From OFTM10 sp964196195 (GTDB lineage Bacteria > Actinomycetota > Acidimicrobiia > Acidimicrobiales > Aldehydirespiratoraceae), in assembly GCA_964196195.1 (NCBI GenBank), contig CAXMSE010000022.1:11194-75193 (forward strand): a stretch of 64,000 nucleotides of DNA, written 5' to 3'. A program made the translations under genes and the position numbers. Positions 7,686 to 15,965 of the stretch are shown here, one piece after another (position 1 is the stretch's first letter; each line of letters begins with the position of its first letter). The notes under the pieces were generated by a model. That model ran no database searches. It was not told the origin of the DNA and saw nothing but the letters and a program-made list of their open reading frames with translations.

Positions 7686-9734
7686 ATGGCAGCCAAGAAG
7701 ATAACCGCCTACGACGCTGATGCGATCGAGACCCTCGAGGGTCTCGAAGCGGTGCGCAAGCGGCCGGGCATGTACATCGGGGGCACCGGTTCCGATGGCC
7801 TCATGCATCTGGTTTGGGAACTGATCGATAATGCGGTCGACGAGGCGTCGGCGGGGTTCGCGAAGAAGGTCGACATCATCTTGCACCGCGACAAGTCGGT
7901 GGAGGTTGCCGACGACGGCCGCGGAATCCCTGTGGGCACCCACACCAAACGAAAGGTGTCGGCCCTCGAGGTGGTGTTCACCGAACTGCACGCGGGCGGG
8001 AAGTTCGGTGGCGGCGCCTACTCGTCGTCGGGTGGGCTCCACGGGGTGGGTGCATCGGTGGTGAATGCGCTCGCGGCCAAGCTCACCGCCGAGGTGGATC
8101 GCGACGGCGCCACCAATGTGTTGTCGTTCAAGGGAAGAGTGGCCGGCCAGTTCACCGGATCGACGTTCAAGCCGGGGCACAAGCTCGAGAAGACGAAGCG
8201 GGTTTCCAAGAACAAGACCGGCACGCGGGTGCGGTTCTGGCCCGATCTCGAGATCTTCGACCCCGAAGCCACGATCAATGTCGACGAGATTTGTGATCGA
8301 GTCACCCAGGCCTGCTTCCTGGTGCCGGGCATGAAGGTAACCGTCACCGACAGGCGCACAGGGGGCCGCAGCGAGCCCTTCTCCTTCGTCAGTCGGGGCG
8401 GTCTGGCTGATCTCGTCGACCACCTGTCGACTGGCGAAAACGTCGGCCAGATCATCAGCTGCACCGGCATCGACACCTTCCACGAGAAGGTGCCGGTCAA
8501 CGGGAAGATGACCGATGTCGAACGCGAATGCACCGTCGATATCGCGTTGAGGTGGGTGGAGGGCTACGACACCACGGTCGTCTCGTTCGTCAACACGATC
8601 CCCACGAGCCAGGGCGGCACCCATCTCGCCGGGTTCGACAAGTCGCTCACCAGGGTCATCAACAATGTGGTGCTCAAGGACAATCGAAAGCTGGCGAGAC
8701 TGGCGAAGGAAAACAAGAACAAGGCCATGAAGGACGATGCCCAAGAGGGCCTCATCGCCGCGATCAAGGTCACCTTCCCCGAGCCCCAGTTCCGAGGCCA
8801 GACCAAGCAGGAGCTGGGCACGCCGGCCATCGAGGGCATCGTGAGCCGCATCGTCTACGAGCAGCTCAAGGAGTGGTTCGAGCCGGGCGGAGGTCCCCGT
8901 TCGCATGTGAAGGCCATCGCCGACAAGCTGGCGGCGGCCATCCAGAACCGAGTTGCGTCGAAGCTGGTTCTGGAAAATAAGCGAAAGGCGGCAAGCCTGG
9001 GCTCCACCGGCATGCCTGAGAAGCTGGCCGACTGCCGCGTTCATGGCACCGATTCCGAGCTGATACTGGTGGAGGGAGACTCCGCCGCGGGGCCGGCAAA
9101 GCGGGGGCGAGATTCCAAGACAATGGCCATCCTGCCCCTCCGAGGCAAGGTGGTGAATGCGGCCAAGGCGAGCCAGAAGCAGGTGCTCGACAATGCCGAG
9201 GCCCAGGCCCTGTTCACCTCGGTGGGGGCAGGAGCGGGGCGCGACTTCAACATCGACGATGCTCGCTATGGCCGAATCGTGATCCTGTGCGATGCCGATG
9301 TCGATGGCAGCCATATCCGCTGCCTCTTGCTCACCCTGATCCACAAGTACATGAGGCCCATGCTCGAGGCTGGCAATGTCTATGCCGCTCAGCCCCCGCT
9401 CTTCACCACCAAGGTGGGCGACGAGACCTACCGGGTGTTCTCCGACGAGGAGCGCGATGCCGTCACCGACGAGTTGTGCAAGGGCAACCGCAAACGCGAA
9501 AACGTGAAGTGGCAGAGGTTCAAGGGCCTCGGTGAGATGAACGTCGACGAGCTGCGCCACTGCGCCCTCAACCCCGCCACCCGCACTCTCCGGCGACTCA
9601 CCATGGACGATGCCCAGGAGGCCAAGGACGCGGCGAAGATGTTTGATGTGTTGATGGGCAACGATGTTGCCGTCCGCCGCGAGTATCTGGTGAAGAACTC
9701 GGCCCTCGTCGACACCCGCACCCTCGACGTCTGA
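7686..9734 (+). CDS. parE: DNA topoisomerase IV subunit B (ParE-type)
   Basis: ATPase subunit of the type II topoisomerase, 682 residues. The GHKL ATP site shows ELIDNAVDEASAG and DDGRGIPVG. The transducer segment follows. The TOPRIM part has LVEGDSAAGPAKRGRD and the metal-binding DADVDGSHI. The end 'GLGEMNVDEL' is typical of GyrB/ParE. The wording GLEAVRKRPGMYIGGTGSDGL and 'GGGAYSSSGGLHGVGA' matches the actinobacterial ParE type. ATG at 7686 is preceded by CGGAG. An upstream in-frame ATG at 7626 would add 20 residues of no family likeness. Confidence 0.92.
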   Translation: MAAKKITAYDADAIETLEGLEAVRKRPGMYIGGTGSDGLMHLVWELIDNAVDEASAGFAKKVDIILHRDKSVEVADDGRGIPVGTHTKRKVSALEVVFTELHAGGKFGGGAYSSSGGLHGVGASVVNALAAKLTAEVDRDGATNVLSFKGRVAGQFTGSTFKPGHKLEKTKRVSKNKTGTRVRFWPDLEIFDPEATINVDEICDRVTQACFLVPGMKVTVTDRRTGGRSEPFSFVSRGGLADLVDHLSTGENVGQIISCTGIDTFHEKVPVNGKMTDVERECTVDIALRWVEGYDTTVVSFVNTIPTSQGGTHLAGFDKSLTRVINNVVLKDNRKLARLAKENKNKAMKDDAQEGLIAAIKVTFPEPQFRGQTKQELGTPAIEGIVSRIVYEQLKEWFEPGGGPRSHVKAIADKLAAAIQNRVASKLVLENKRKAASLGSTGMPEKLADCRVHGTDSELILVEGDSAAGPAKRGRDSKTMAILPLRGKVVNAAKASQKQVLDNAEAQALFTSVGAGAGRDFNIDDARYGRIVILCDADVDGSHIRCLLLTLIHKYMRPMLEAGNVYAAQPPLFTTKVGDETYRVFSDEERDAVTDELCKGNRKRENVKWQRFKGLGEMNVDELRHCALNPATRTLRRLTMDDAQEAKDAAKMFDVLMGNDVAVRREYLVKNSALVDTRTLDV

Positions 9735-9765
9735 CGATGCCGCGGGCTCGGGCCCGTGCCGGATC

Positions 9766-10860
9766 TCAGAATTCGATGACGGCTCGGATGTTCTCACCCT
9801 CATGCATGGCGCGGTAGCCCTCGTTGATCTCGTCGAGGGGGTAGCGCGCGGTGATGAGCTCGTCGAGCTTGAGCTTTCCCTGGTCGTAGAGGCGCATCAG
9901 TTTGGGGATGTCGGTGCGAGGGTTGCAGTAGCCGTAGATGCTGCCGCGGATCTGCTTGCCCATCAGGGCGAGGTCCAAGGTGTTGACCTTGATCTCATTC
10001 TGAAGAGTGTGGGAGAGCGAGGTGAGCACGAGATTGCCGCCCTTGCCCACCAGTGCCATGGCGGGCTCGAACATCTCGCCCTTGGCGTCGCCCATCGTGA
10101 GGATCACCGAGTCGGCGTTGCGGCCCCAGCTGATCTCGTCGAGTAGGGGAGCGGCCTCTTCCATCGACGCGGCTGTGTGGGTGGCCCCCATCGTCTGGGC
10201 GAACTCCCGCTTCATCTCCACCGGGTCGACGGCGATGATGTTGGCGGCGCCGGCCATCGCCGCGCCTTGCACGGCGTTGACCCCGATTCCGCCGACGCCG
10301 ACCACCACGACGGTATCGCCGGCGCCAACCTCGGCCACATTCACCGCTGAACCCCAGCCCGTGGCCACACCGCAACTGCACAGTGCCACCGCGTCGAGGG
10401 GATACCAGTCGCCCACGTTGACGATCGAGTTTTCGTGGACCACCGCGTATTCTGAGAAGGTACCGATGCCGCTCATGGCTCTCGCTGGACCGCGCGGACC
10501 GATGAACTTCGGCTTGCCACGAATGATCTCGGCACCGAAGTCGCAGAGGTATTGCTGTCCGCTGGCACACGGTGGGCAGCGACCGCATGACGGAACGAAC
10601 GAAGCGGCCGCGTGATCGCCCACCTTGAAGCCACGGACCTTGTCGCCCACCGCCTCCACCACGCCAGATCCCTCATGGCCACACACCATCGGCAGGACTG
10701 CCTCGGTGAAGTCGCCCATCCGGATGTGCTCGTCGGAGTGGCATAGGCCTGCGTAGGCCATCTTGACGAGGATCTCGTCGGGGCCGGGGTCGGCGATCTC
10801 GAACTCGTCGATGACCCAGGGCTCGTTGACAGCGTAGGCAACTGCGGCGCGTGTCTTCAT
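9766..10860 (-). CDS. Zinc-dependent alcohol dehydrogenase, NDMA-dependent type
   Basis: Medium-chain alcohol dehydrogenase, 364 residues. The catalytic zinc site shows GLCHSDEH and GHEGSGVVEAVG. The structural zinc loop has CGRCPPCASGQQYLCD. The Rossmann fold reads VVVVGVGGIGVNAVQGA. The opening MKTRAAVAYAVNEPW and overall wording match the actinobacterial NDMA-dependent methanol/alcohol dehydrogenase group, whose members bind NAD tightly and reoxidise it with an unusual acceptor, often a mycofactocin. No mycofactocin genes are in the window. The gene converges on parE. Confidence 0.9.
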   Translation of the reverse strand: MKTRAAVAYAVNEPWVIDEFEIADPGPDEILVKMAYAGLCHSDEHIRMGDFTEAVLPMVCGHEGSGVVEAVGDKVRGFKVGDHAAASFVPSCGRCPPCASGQQYLCDFGAEIIRGKPKFIGPRGPARAMSGIGTFSEYAVVHENSIVNVGDWYPLDAVALCSCGVATGWGSAVNVAEVGAGDTVVVVGVGGIGVNAVQGAAMAGAANIIAVDPVEMKREFAQTMGATHTAASMEEAAPLLDEISWGRNADSVILTMGDAKGEMFEPAMALVGKGGNLVLTSLSHTLQNEIKVNTLDLALMGKQIRGSIYGYCNPRTDIPKLMRLYDQGKLKLDELITARYPLDEINEGYRAMHEGENIRAVIEF

Positions 10861-10866
10861 GGGCCG

Positions 10867-10872
10867 AACCTA
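10867..10872 (-). promoter_or_regulatory. -10 box TAGGTT for the alcohol dehydrogenase
   Basis: TAGGTT on the minus strand ends 6 nt before the ATG at 10860. With no ribosome binding site present, this predicts a leaderless transcript. Confidence 0.5.
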
Positions 10873-10919
10873 GGACCCAAGCCGGGCACTTGTCACACCC
10901 ATCAGGTAGAACTACCTCG

Positions 10920-11750
10920 ATGGAGTTAACGCCTACGCCGCCGCCCCGCCTCTCGCCGTCCGGAGCGGGCACGTTCGAACAGTGCCCTCGGCGCTGGCGG
11001 TTTCGATATGTCGAACGGCTTCCCGATCCGCCCGGCGAGGCTGCGGTGGCCGGAAGTTTCGCCCACCGTGTGCTCGAGCTGTTGATGCAACGCGAGCCGG
11101 CCCAACGCACGGTCGAGGCAGCGAAGGCGATCGCGCGCCAGGAGTGGCCGGAAACCGAGGTCAGCGAGGAGTTCCGGGGCCTCGGTTTCGGCGAGGCCGA
11201 GAGCAAGAACTTCCGCTGGAAGTCGTGGCTGGCCATCGAGGGCCTCTGGACTCTCGAGGATCCGAAGACCGTCACCGTCGTGGCCACCGAACAAGACATC
11301 GAGGCCGAGCTCGGTGGTGTGCCTTTCCGAGGGATCGTTGATCGTCTCGATGAGGAAGGCGACGGCCTGGTGGTCACCGACTACAAGTCGGGCAAGGCAC
11401 CCTCCCCCCGCTATCGCAGAGGTCGTCTCGATCAGGTCCTTCTCTACGCCGCGGCGGTGAAGGAGTCCACCGGCCAGATGCCGGTGAGGGCCCGCCTGCT
11501 CTACCTGGGTCAGAGGCCGGTCGGGATCGACGTCACCCCAGCCGAGCTCGATGGTGTCACCGAGAGGCTGGCGGCCACATGGGCGGCGATCAACACCGCC
11601 TGCTCGACCGACGAGTTCGAACCGCGCACGGGTCCTCTGTGTGGCTGGTGTCCCTACGCCGATCGCTGTGTTGAGGGCACCGCAGAAGTGGCCAAGCGCC
11701 AGAACGCGAAGGCGGCCCAAGAAGCAGCGCTCCTCGCGGCCACGGCCTGA
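10920..11750 (+). CDS. PD-(D/E)XK nuclease superfamily protein, RecB/Cas4-like
   Basis: A 276-residue RecB-family nuclease. The fold markers are GSFAHRVLE (conserved His region), GIVDRLD (first acidic residue), VVTDYKSGK (D-x-K core) and QVLLYAAA. One cysteine near the N-terminus (FEQCPRRWRFRY) and three near the C-terminus (LCGWCPYADRC) form the four-Cys iron-sulfur arrangement of AddB/Cas4-type nucleases. Such stand-alone actinobacterial proteins probably act in DNA repair. There is no CRISPR array or cas gene nearby, so a Cas4 role is not supported. The start at ATG 10920 is the first sensible one. Confidence 0.87.
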   Translation: MELTPTPPPRLSPSGAGTFEQCPRRWRFRYVERLPDPPGEAAVAGSFAHRVLELLMQREPAQRTVEAAKAIARQEWPETEVSEEFRGLGFGEAESKNFRWKSWLAIEGLWTLEDPKTVTVVATEQDIEAELGGVPFRGIVDRLDEEGDGLVVTDYKSGKAPSPRYRRGRLDQVLLYAAAVKESTGQMPVRARLLYLGQRPVGIDVTPAELDGVTERLAATWAAINTACSTDEFEPRTGPLCGWCPYADRCVEGTAEVAKRQNAKAAQEAALLAATA

Positions 11751-11765
11751 GAAGACGCCCGGGTC

Positions 11766-12086
11766 CTACTGGTCTTCGGCGGTAGCGCGCTTTGAACGGT
11801 GGCGATGCCAGAAATGGCGTAGCACGAGCAGACCGACCAGACCGGCGACCGCGCCGGCTAGCCCGGTGTTGATCAGGAGGGCATCGGGCGGCGGGTCGGC
11901 TGGTGCGGGGGTCACCGATGGTGACGGGGGAGGATCGTCGTTGGTGGGAGGGACCGCAGACTCCGCGCCGCCGGCCGCTCGGGGGGCGGCGGATCTGGGA
12001 GTGCTGCCTAGGAGGGCATCGACAGGGGCTGATTCCTCTTCGGTGGGTCGGGGCCGGCGATGGTTGGCCTGAGGGTCATACGGCAT
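11766..12086 (-). CDS. Small Pro-rich protein with one C-terminal membrane segment
   Basis: A 106-residue protein of unknown function. Residues 1-70 are disordered and rich in Pro, Ala and Ser. A single hydrophobic helix (GLAGAVAGLVGLLVLRHFW) is followed by a short basic tail. There is no signal peptide, so it is probably tail-anchored. Its start overlaps the end of the ParA gene by 11 bp, so the two are co-transcribed. It may be the membrane partner or localiser of this ParA, by inference from position only. Confidence 0.65.
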   Translation of the reverse strand: MPYDPQANHRRPRPTEEESAPVDALLGSTPRSAAPRAAGGAESAVPPTNDDPPPSPSVTPAPADPPPDALLINTGLAGAVAGLVGLLVLRHFWHRHRSKRATAEDQ

Positions 12087-12864
12087 TCGACAACTCCGTG
12101 GGGATGATCAGATCGAACAAGCGGTCGAATTCGGCAGAGGCCTCGGGGGCACCAGGCCGATTTCCCAAGGCATGGATCGGAAGAGAGCCCGCCGACGCCT
12201 CGGGTACGGCCGCTCGGAGATGCACGGCGGGAAGGACGATCTTGCCATGGTCGGCGCGGAGCTGTTGGTCCCAATAGCGGGCGTCGCGGGTGCGGCCGAG
12301 GCGATTGACCGCCACTCCGGCCACGGCGAGAGGGGAGGTTCGGCGGGCCGCGATGCGATCGACGGTACGGAGGATCTGGCCGACTCCGTCAGAGGCCCAC
12401 GCGCCCGGTTCGGTGACGATGAGGGCACGGTCGGCGGCGAACAACCCGTTGATGGTGAGCAGGCCGAGCGAGGGTGGGCAGTCGATTATCACCAGCTCGT
12501 GATGAACACCTTCCAGGGCGACCGCGAGGCGGTCGTTGGCGCCGATCGGATCGGTGAGGAGTTGGGGCTCGCGGGCGGCAAGGGCGGCGGTGGCGGGCAC
12601 CACCGATGGAGGCCGACCACCTTCGGTGGGCCATCCGGAGGTGACGCGCAGGCCGGCGATCGACCCGGGCCGTTCCTCGGCCAGCGCCTGGTCGACGCTG
12701 AATGGTGGATCCCACACACCCAGGCCAGTGGTGGCGTTGCTCTGGGGGTCGAGGTCGATGACGAGGCAGTCGAGTCGGCGCGACCATGCGGTGGCGGCGA
12801 GACCGAGGGCGACGGTGGTTTTGCCCACGCCCCCTTTCTGATTCACAACTGCGATGATCGGCAC
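12076..12864 (-). CDS. ParA/Soj-family ATPase
   Basis: Deviant Walker-A P-loop ATPase of 262 residues with KGGVGKTT at 10-17, the DLDPQSNAT switch region and the IIDCPPSLG Walker B. It belongs to the ParA/MinD group that positions chromosomes, plasmids or protein complexes. No ParB lies beside it. The neighbours are an 11-bp-overlapping small membrane protein and a 110-residue hypothetical protein, so it looks like an orphan ParA rather than the chromosomal parAB pair. It starts with GTG at 12864. Confidence 0.9.
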   Translation of the reverse strand: MPIIAVVNQKGGVGKTTVALGLAATAWSRRLDCLVIDLDPQSNATTGLGVWDPPFSVDQALAEERPGSIAGLRVTSGWPTEGGRPPSVVPATAALAAREPQLLTDPIGANDRLAVALEGVHHELVIIDCPPSLGLLTINGLFAADRALIVTEPGAWASDGVGQILRTVDRIAARRTSPLAVAGVAVNRLGRTRDARYWDQQLRADHGKIVLPAVHLRAAVPEASAGSLPIHALGNRPGAPEASAEFDRLFDLIIPTELSNAV

Positions 12865-12870
12865 GCCTGC

Positions 12871-12876
12871 ACGGTA
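12871..12876 (-). promoter_or_regulatory. -10 box TACCGT for the ParA gene
   Basis: TACCGT on the minus strand, 6 nt before the GTG at 12864. Another leaderless arrangement. Confidence 0.5.
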
Positions 12877-12930
12877 GCGGCCCCGTCGGGCCGAGAGCAG
12901 GTCGGAGCCCCAGCCTGGGTTGGGGGCGGC

Positions 12931-13263
12931 TCAGGCGGCCTGGATGTGGGTGGCGACCCGCACGATGTCGTCGAGGGCATCTATCAGGTCGGGTCGGTCC
13001 GAGAACAAGGCGCTCGCCTGGGGACAGTCCCAAGGTTGGCAGAGTCGTTCTGGCTCGATGCCGGCCCTGATCCATGCCGTGGCGATTCGGCGAAGGGCAC
13101 TGTCGACCGCGGGATCGGCGGCGGCGACGGTGGCGCCGGCCATCAGCTCGAGATCCACTTCGGTGTCGTCGACGAGGGGCACCCGAACGAGATTGAACCG
13201 GTATCGGAGCGCTTCGGCGGCGATCCTTGTGTGGTTCAACGGACTCAAGCCTCCCTTTCTCAC
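12931..13263 (-). CDS. Hypothetical protein, 110 aa, upstream of ParA
   Basis: Not recognised. A soluble, mostly helical protein with an acidic middle (VPLVDDTEVDLELMAGATVAAADPAVDSAL) and two cysteines in CQPWDC. The GTG at 13263 is the longest start. GGGAGG just inside it could instead serve a TTG a few codons later, so the N-terminus is uncertain. It lies 66 bp before the ParA gene on the same strand and may belong to the same unit. Confidence 0.6.
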   Translation of the reverse strand: MRKGGLSPLNHTRIAAEALRYRFNLVRVPLVDDTEVDLELMAGATVAAADPAVDSALRRIATAWIRAGIEPERLCQPWDCPQASALFSDRPDLIDALDDIVRVATHIQAA

Positions 13264-13344
13264 GATCCTTGATCTGTGGCTAACTGTAGAAAGCGGCGCG
13301 CGGGGAGGCGTGGATCCCTCACTGTGAGCGGTCGCCGGGTGAGA

Positions 13345-13366
13345 GAGCGGGCTGGCCGGCCCGCTC
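13345..13366 (-). terminator. GC-rich hairpin at the end of hemH
   Basis: Perfect 8-bp inverted repeat GAGCGGGC / GCCCGCTC with loop TGGCCG, touching the hemH stop codon. No T-run follows on the minus strand, so it may only weakly terminate or protect the 3' end. Confidence 0.3.
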
Positions 13367-14384
13367 AGCGGGACCGGGTCGGCGCTGGGCAGCAGTCGCC
13401 GGGGCAGGTGTCGGGACGATCGCCGGACACGCCCAGTGATGCTCTCGCAGCCCTGGAGGTGAGCCTCTCCTCGATCAGGTCGACGAACATCGAGATGAGT
13501 CCGGCGCCTGGTTTGGTACCCGGGGTCGCCGCTCGAGCAAGTCGTATACCTGCATCTCGAGCGGTGGTCCGCGCCTCGACGTCGAGGTCCCAGACCACCT
13601 CCATGTGATCGCTGACGAATCCGATCGGCACGATCACTGCGGCGCCAGCATCCGCGTCGGCCAAGCGTCGCAGCTCATCGTTGATGTCTGGCTCGAGCCA
13701 AGGCACCGTGGGAGGTCCTGATCGGCTTTGCCACGCGATGGTCCAGTCGACCGGCGCGGGGAGCCCAGCCACGACAAGGCGCGCGGTGTCGCGGATCTGG
13801 GCCTCGTAGTCGCTGCTCGCGGCAGAAGCGGTTGGTAGGGAGTGCGCCGTGAAGATGATCGGAGCGGCGGCCCCGTCGGTGCCGAGCTGGGCCTGAGCCG
13901 CCACCGTGGCGGCGGTGAAGTCGGCGATGAACTCGGGATGGTCGTGGTAGGCCCTGATCTTGTCGATGACAGGAGCACCGGCGCCGACCGATGAGCGGGC
14001 TTGTTGGATATCTTCGAGGTATTGGCGACATCCTGAATACGAGCTGTAGGCCGATGTCACGACGGCGAGCGCGTGGCGGACGCCATCGTCGGCCATCTGG
14101 CCCACGGTGTCGCTGAGATAGGGGTGCCAGTTGCGGTTGCCCCAGTAGACGGGGAGTTCGCGACCGCTGGCCGAGAGCGCCTTCTCGAGCATGGATCGTA
14201 TGCGTCGGCATTGCTCGTTGATTGGACTGACCCCACCGAAGTGGGCGTAGTGGGCGCCGACTTCGACCAGTCTGTGGTGAGGGATGCCGCGGCCGGCAGT
14301 GACGTTTTCGAGGAACGGCACGACGTCATCGGGGCCCTCTGGGCCGCCGAACGACACGAGAATGATCGCGTCGACGTTGGACAT
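13365..14384 (-). CDS. hemH: Ferrochelatase (coproporphyrin III type in actinobacteria)
   Basis: Inserts Fe2+ into coproporphyrin III in the Gram-positive heme route, 339 residues. Evidence includes the start DAIILVSFGGPEGPDDV, the 'TSAYSSYSGCRQY' segment, 'FTAHSLP' with the catalytic His, and 'VIVPIGFVSDHMEVVWDLD' with the conserved Glu and His. A cysteine in YSGCRQ plus three in the C-terminal CPGDCC match the [2Fe-2S] ligands of actinobacterial ferrochelatases. No other heme genes are in the window. Confidence 0.94.
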   Translation of the reverse strand: MSNVDAIILVSFGGPEGPDDVVPFLENVTAGRGIPHHRLVEVGAHYAHFGGVSPINEQCRRIRSMLEKALSASGRELPVYWGNRNWHPYLSDTVGQMADDGVRHALAVVTSAYSSYSGCRQYLEDIQQARSSVGAGAPVIDKIRAYHDHPEFIADFTAATVAAQAQLGTDGAAAPIIFTAHSLPTASAASSDYEAQIRDTARLVVAGLPAPVDWTIAWQSRSGPPTVPWLEPDINDELRRLADADAGAAVIVPIGFVSDHMEVVWDLDVEARTTARDAGIRLARAATPGTKPGAGLISMFVDLIEERLTSRAARASLGVSGDRPDTCPGDCCPAPTRSR

Positions 14385-14391
14385 GGGTATG

Positions 14392-14397
14392 AGACTA
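14392..14397 (-). promoter_or_regulatory. -10 box TAGTCT for hemH
   Basis: TAGTCT on the minus strand, 7 nt before the hemH ATG, no ribosome binding site between them. Confidence 0.5.
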
Positions 14398-14517
14398 CCG
14401 GCGCCCGCCTTTTCGTTCCCGCCGGTGATCGCTAGCCTCCATTGTTCGACGGGTGGAGGGTCGTCTCGGGTTCGCGTGTGCGTCGGCTCGGTATTCCTCT
14501 GGCTGTCGGGTCAACCC

Positions 14518-15417
14518 ATGCGTCAACACCATTCTCCTCGCCCCTCGCGATCCGTCTTCTTCGTGATTCTGGTCACCGCTCTTGCGCTGACCGCGGGATG
14601 GCGCGCCCTGTCGGCCTCCGCAGTCACCGCCGACGAGCTGCGCGGTGATATCCCCACGGGCGATCATCTACGCGACGAGCTCGATGAGCTGGCCTCCCTC
14701 CGCACCCACCTACTGAGCGAGCTCACCGCGGCGGAGAGAGAGCTGGCCGATGTATTCGTCGAGCGTGATTCGCTCGACAGTGAGCAGCGAGCCCTCACCG
14801 CGGAGATCGAAGCTGCCACCGAAAACCTGCGGAGGGTGGCGGTGGAGACCTTCGTGACAGGTGGAGCCGTCGGCAACCTGCAGTTCCTTGCAAGCGTGAG
14901 CGAGGCCAGCGATCTCTCCTGGCGCCAGCACCTAGTGCGCAACCATGCCGGTTCGTCGGAGGTGGCGATGGCCCGCCTCCGCGGCCTACGCGAGCAGGCC
15001 GACGTCGAGGTGGAGGAAACGATCGAGCGAGCCGCGCGCCTTCGTTCCGACATCAGTGGGCTCGAGATAGCCCTGGTCGGCCTGGCTCCTCGCCAGGCCG
15101 AGGCTGAGCGCCTGCGGCCCTTGGCGGCTGCTTGGGACAGGGCTGCGATCGCCATCGCCGAGGGACCCTACGGCATCGCCCCCGCCGCCAAGTGGGCCGC
15201 GCTGCGCCGGTGTGAGTCGACCGACAACTACACCGCAGTCAGTCCGTCAGGGGTATACCGCGGGGCCTATCAATTCGATATTCCCACCTGGCAAACCGTC
15301 GGCGGATTGGGCGACCCTGCCCACGCTCCACCCGAGGAGCAGGATGCACGAGCCCGCGAGCTCTACGCCCGACGCGGTCATGCGCCCTGGCCGATCTGCG
15401 GGAGCCACCTCCGCTAA
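14518..15417 (+). CDS. Secreted coiled-coil protein with Rpf-like lytic domain
   Basis: A 299-residue exported protein. Residues 1-35 form a signal peptide or N-terminal anchor (VFFVILVTALALTAGW). Residues 50-210 are coiled coil rich in Glu, Arg and Leu. The last 75 residues are a resuscitation-promoting-factor/transglycosylase-like domain: WAALRRCESTDNYTAVSPSG with catalytic Glu after Cys, then YRGAYQFDIPTWQTVGG and a second cysteine in PICG for the disulfide. It should cleave peptidoglycan glycan strands at the cell surface. The coiled-coil-plus-lytic layout resembles divisome-linked murein hydrolases. The start at ATG 14518 gives the cleanest signal sequence. Confidence 0.87.
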   Translation: MRQHHSPRPSRSVFFVILVTALALTAGWRALSASAVTADELRGDIPTGDHLRDELDELASLRTHLLSELTAAERELADVFVERDSLDSEQRALTAEIEAATENLRRVAVETFVTGGAVGNLQFLASVSEASDLSWRQHLVRNHAGSSEVAMARLRGLREQADVEVEETIERAARLRSDISGLEIALVGLAPRQAEAERLRPLAAAWDRAAIAIAEGPYGIAPAAKWAALRRCESTDNYTAVSPSGVYRGAYQFDIPTWQTVGGLGDPAHAPPEEQDARARELYARRGHAPWPICGSHLR

Positions 15418-15428
15418 TCGAGGGTGGG

Positions 15429-15800
15429 TCAGCCCCCGAGCAAGCGACGTGCGCCACGGGCGACTCGACCCGATTCGGGAGGCTCCCAGCCATCGGGAAC
15501 CAGGTGTGGAGCCCTGGCTGCCACCGCCTCGAGAACGTGTTTGGCCGACGGATTCACCATCGCGACATCGCCGATCACCACGGTGGGGACGGTCTCATTG
15601 CCGTTGGCATGACTGCGGACCGTTTCCGCATGGGCGGGATTGTCCCAGATGTTGTACTTCGTCATCGGAATGCCGGTCTTGGTAAGGGCCCGCTCGAGCA
15701 TCATGCAGAAGCCGCAGCCGGGACGCCAGTAGAAGTCGATCGAGTCGATCTGACCCTTACTGGCCACTGGTTGAGCTTTCGCAGTTGGTTCGTCTGACAT
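15429..15800 (-). CDS. Glutaredoxin-family protein
   Basis: A 123-residue thioredoxin-fold protein with the redox motif Cys29-GF-Cys32 (WRPGCGFC), followed by IPMTKYNIWDN and the cis-Pro strand ETVPTVVIGD. These are glutaredoxin/mycoredoxin features. Actinobacteria use mycothiol rather than glutathione, so a mycoredoxin-like function is plausible. A C-terminal extension of about 35 residues (from ARAPHLVPDGWEPP) is unusual for a glutaredoxin. ATG 15800 is chosen because residues upstream show no family likeness. It converges on the Rpf-like gene. Confidence 0.88.
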   Translation of the reverse strand: MSDEPTAKAQPVASKGQIDSIDFYWRPGCGFCMMLERALTKTGIPMTKYNIWDNPAHAETVRSHANGNETVPTVVIGDVAMVNPSAKHVLEAVAARAPHLVPDGWEPPESGRVARGARRLLGG

Positions 15801-15952
15801 TCTGACTCCGCTGATATTGGTTGCCGTGGGGGTGGGGCAGGAGAAGGAACCCGCTGACTCTTGTCCCGCTTCCCCCAACAGCTTGCCCTTACTCCCGAGG
15901 GGTTGCACCGGCCCGATGCACGCGGAGAGGGTGGTGATTGCCGTTTGGCTCG

Positions 15953-15958
15953 TAGTCT
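15953..15958 (+). promoter_or_regulatory. -10 box TAGTCT for the ABC-F gene
   Basis: TAGTCT 7 nt before the GTG at 15966. This spacing also supports choosing that start codon over upstream in-frame ones. Confidence 0.5.
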
Positions 15959-15965
15959 GCGCCCC

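Noticed and set aside
7611..9803. 730-codon minus-strand ORF opposite parE
   Set aside because: Antisense shadow of a clear ParE gene; long open antisense frames are expected in GC-rich DNA.
10920..11750. Cas4 of a CRISPR system
   Set aside because: The fold and cysteines fit Cas4/RecB-like nucleases, but no CRISPR array or other cas gene is present.
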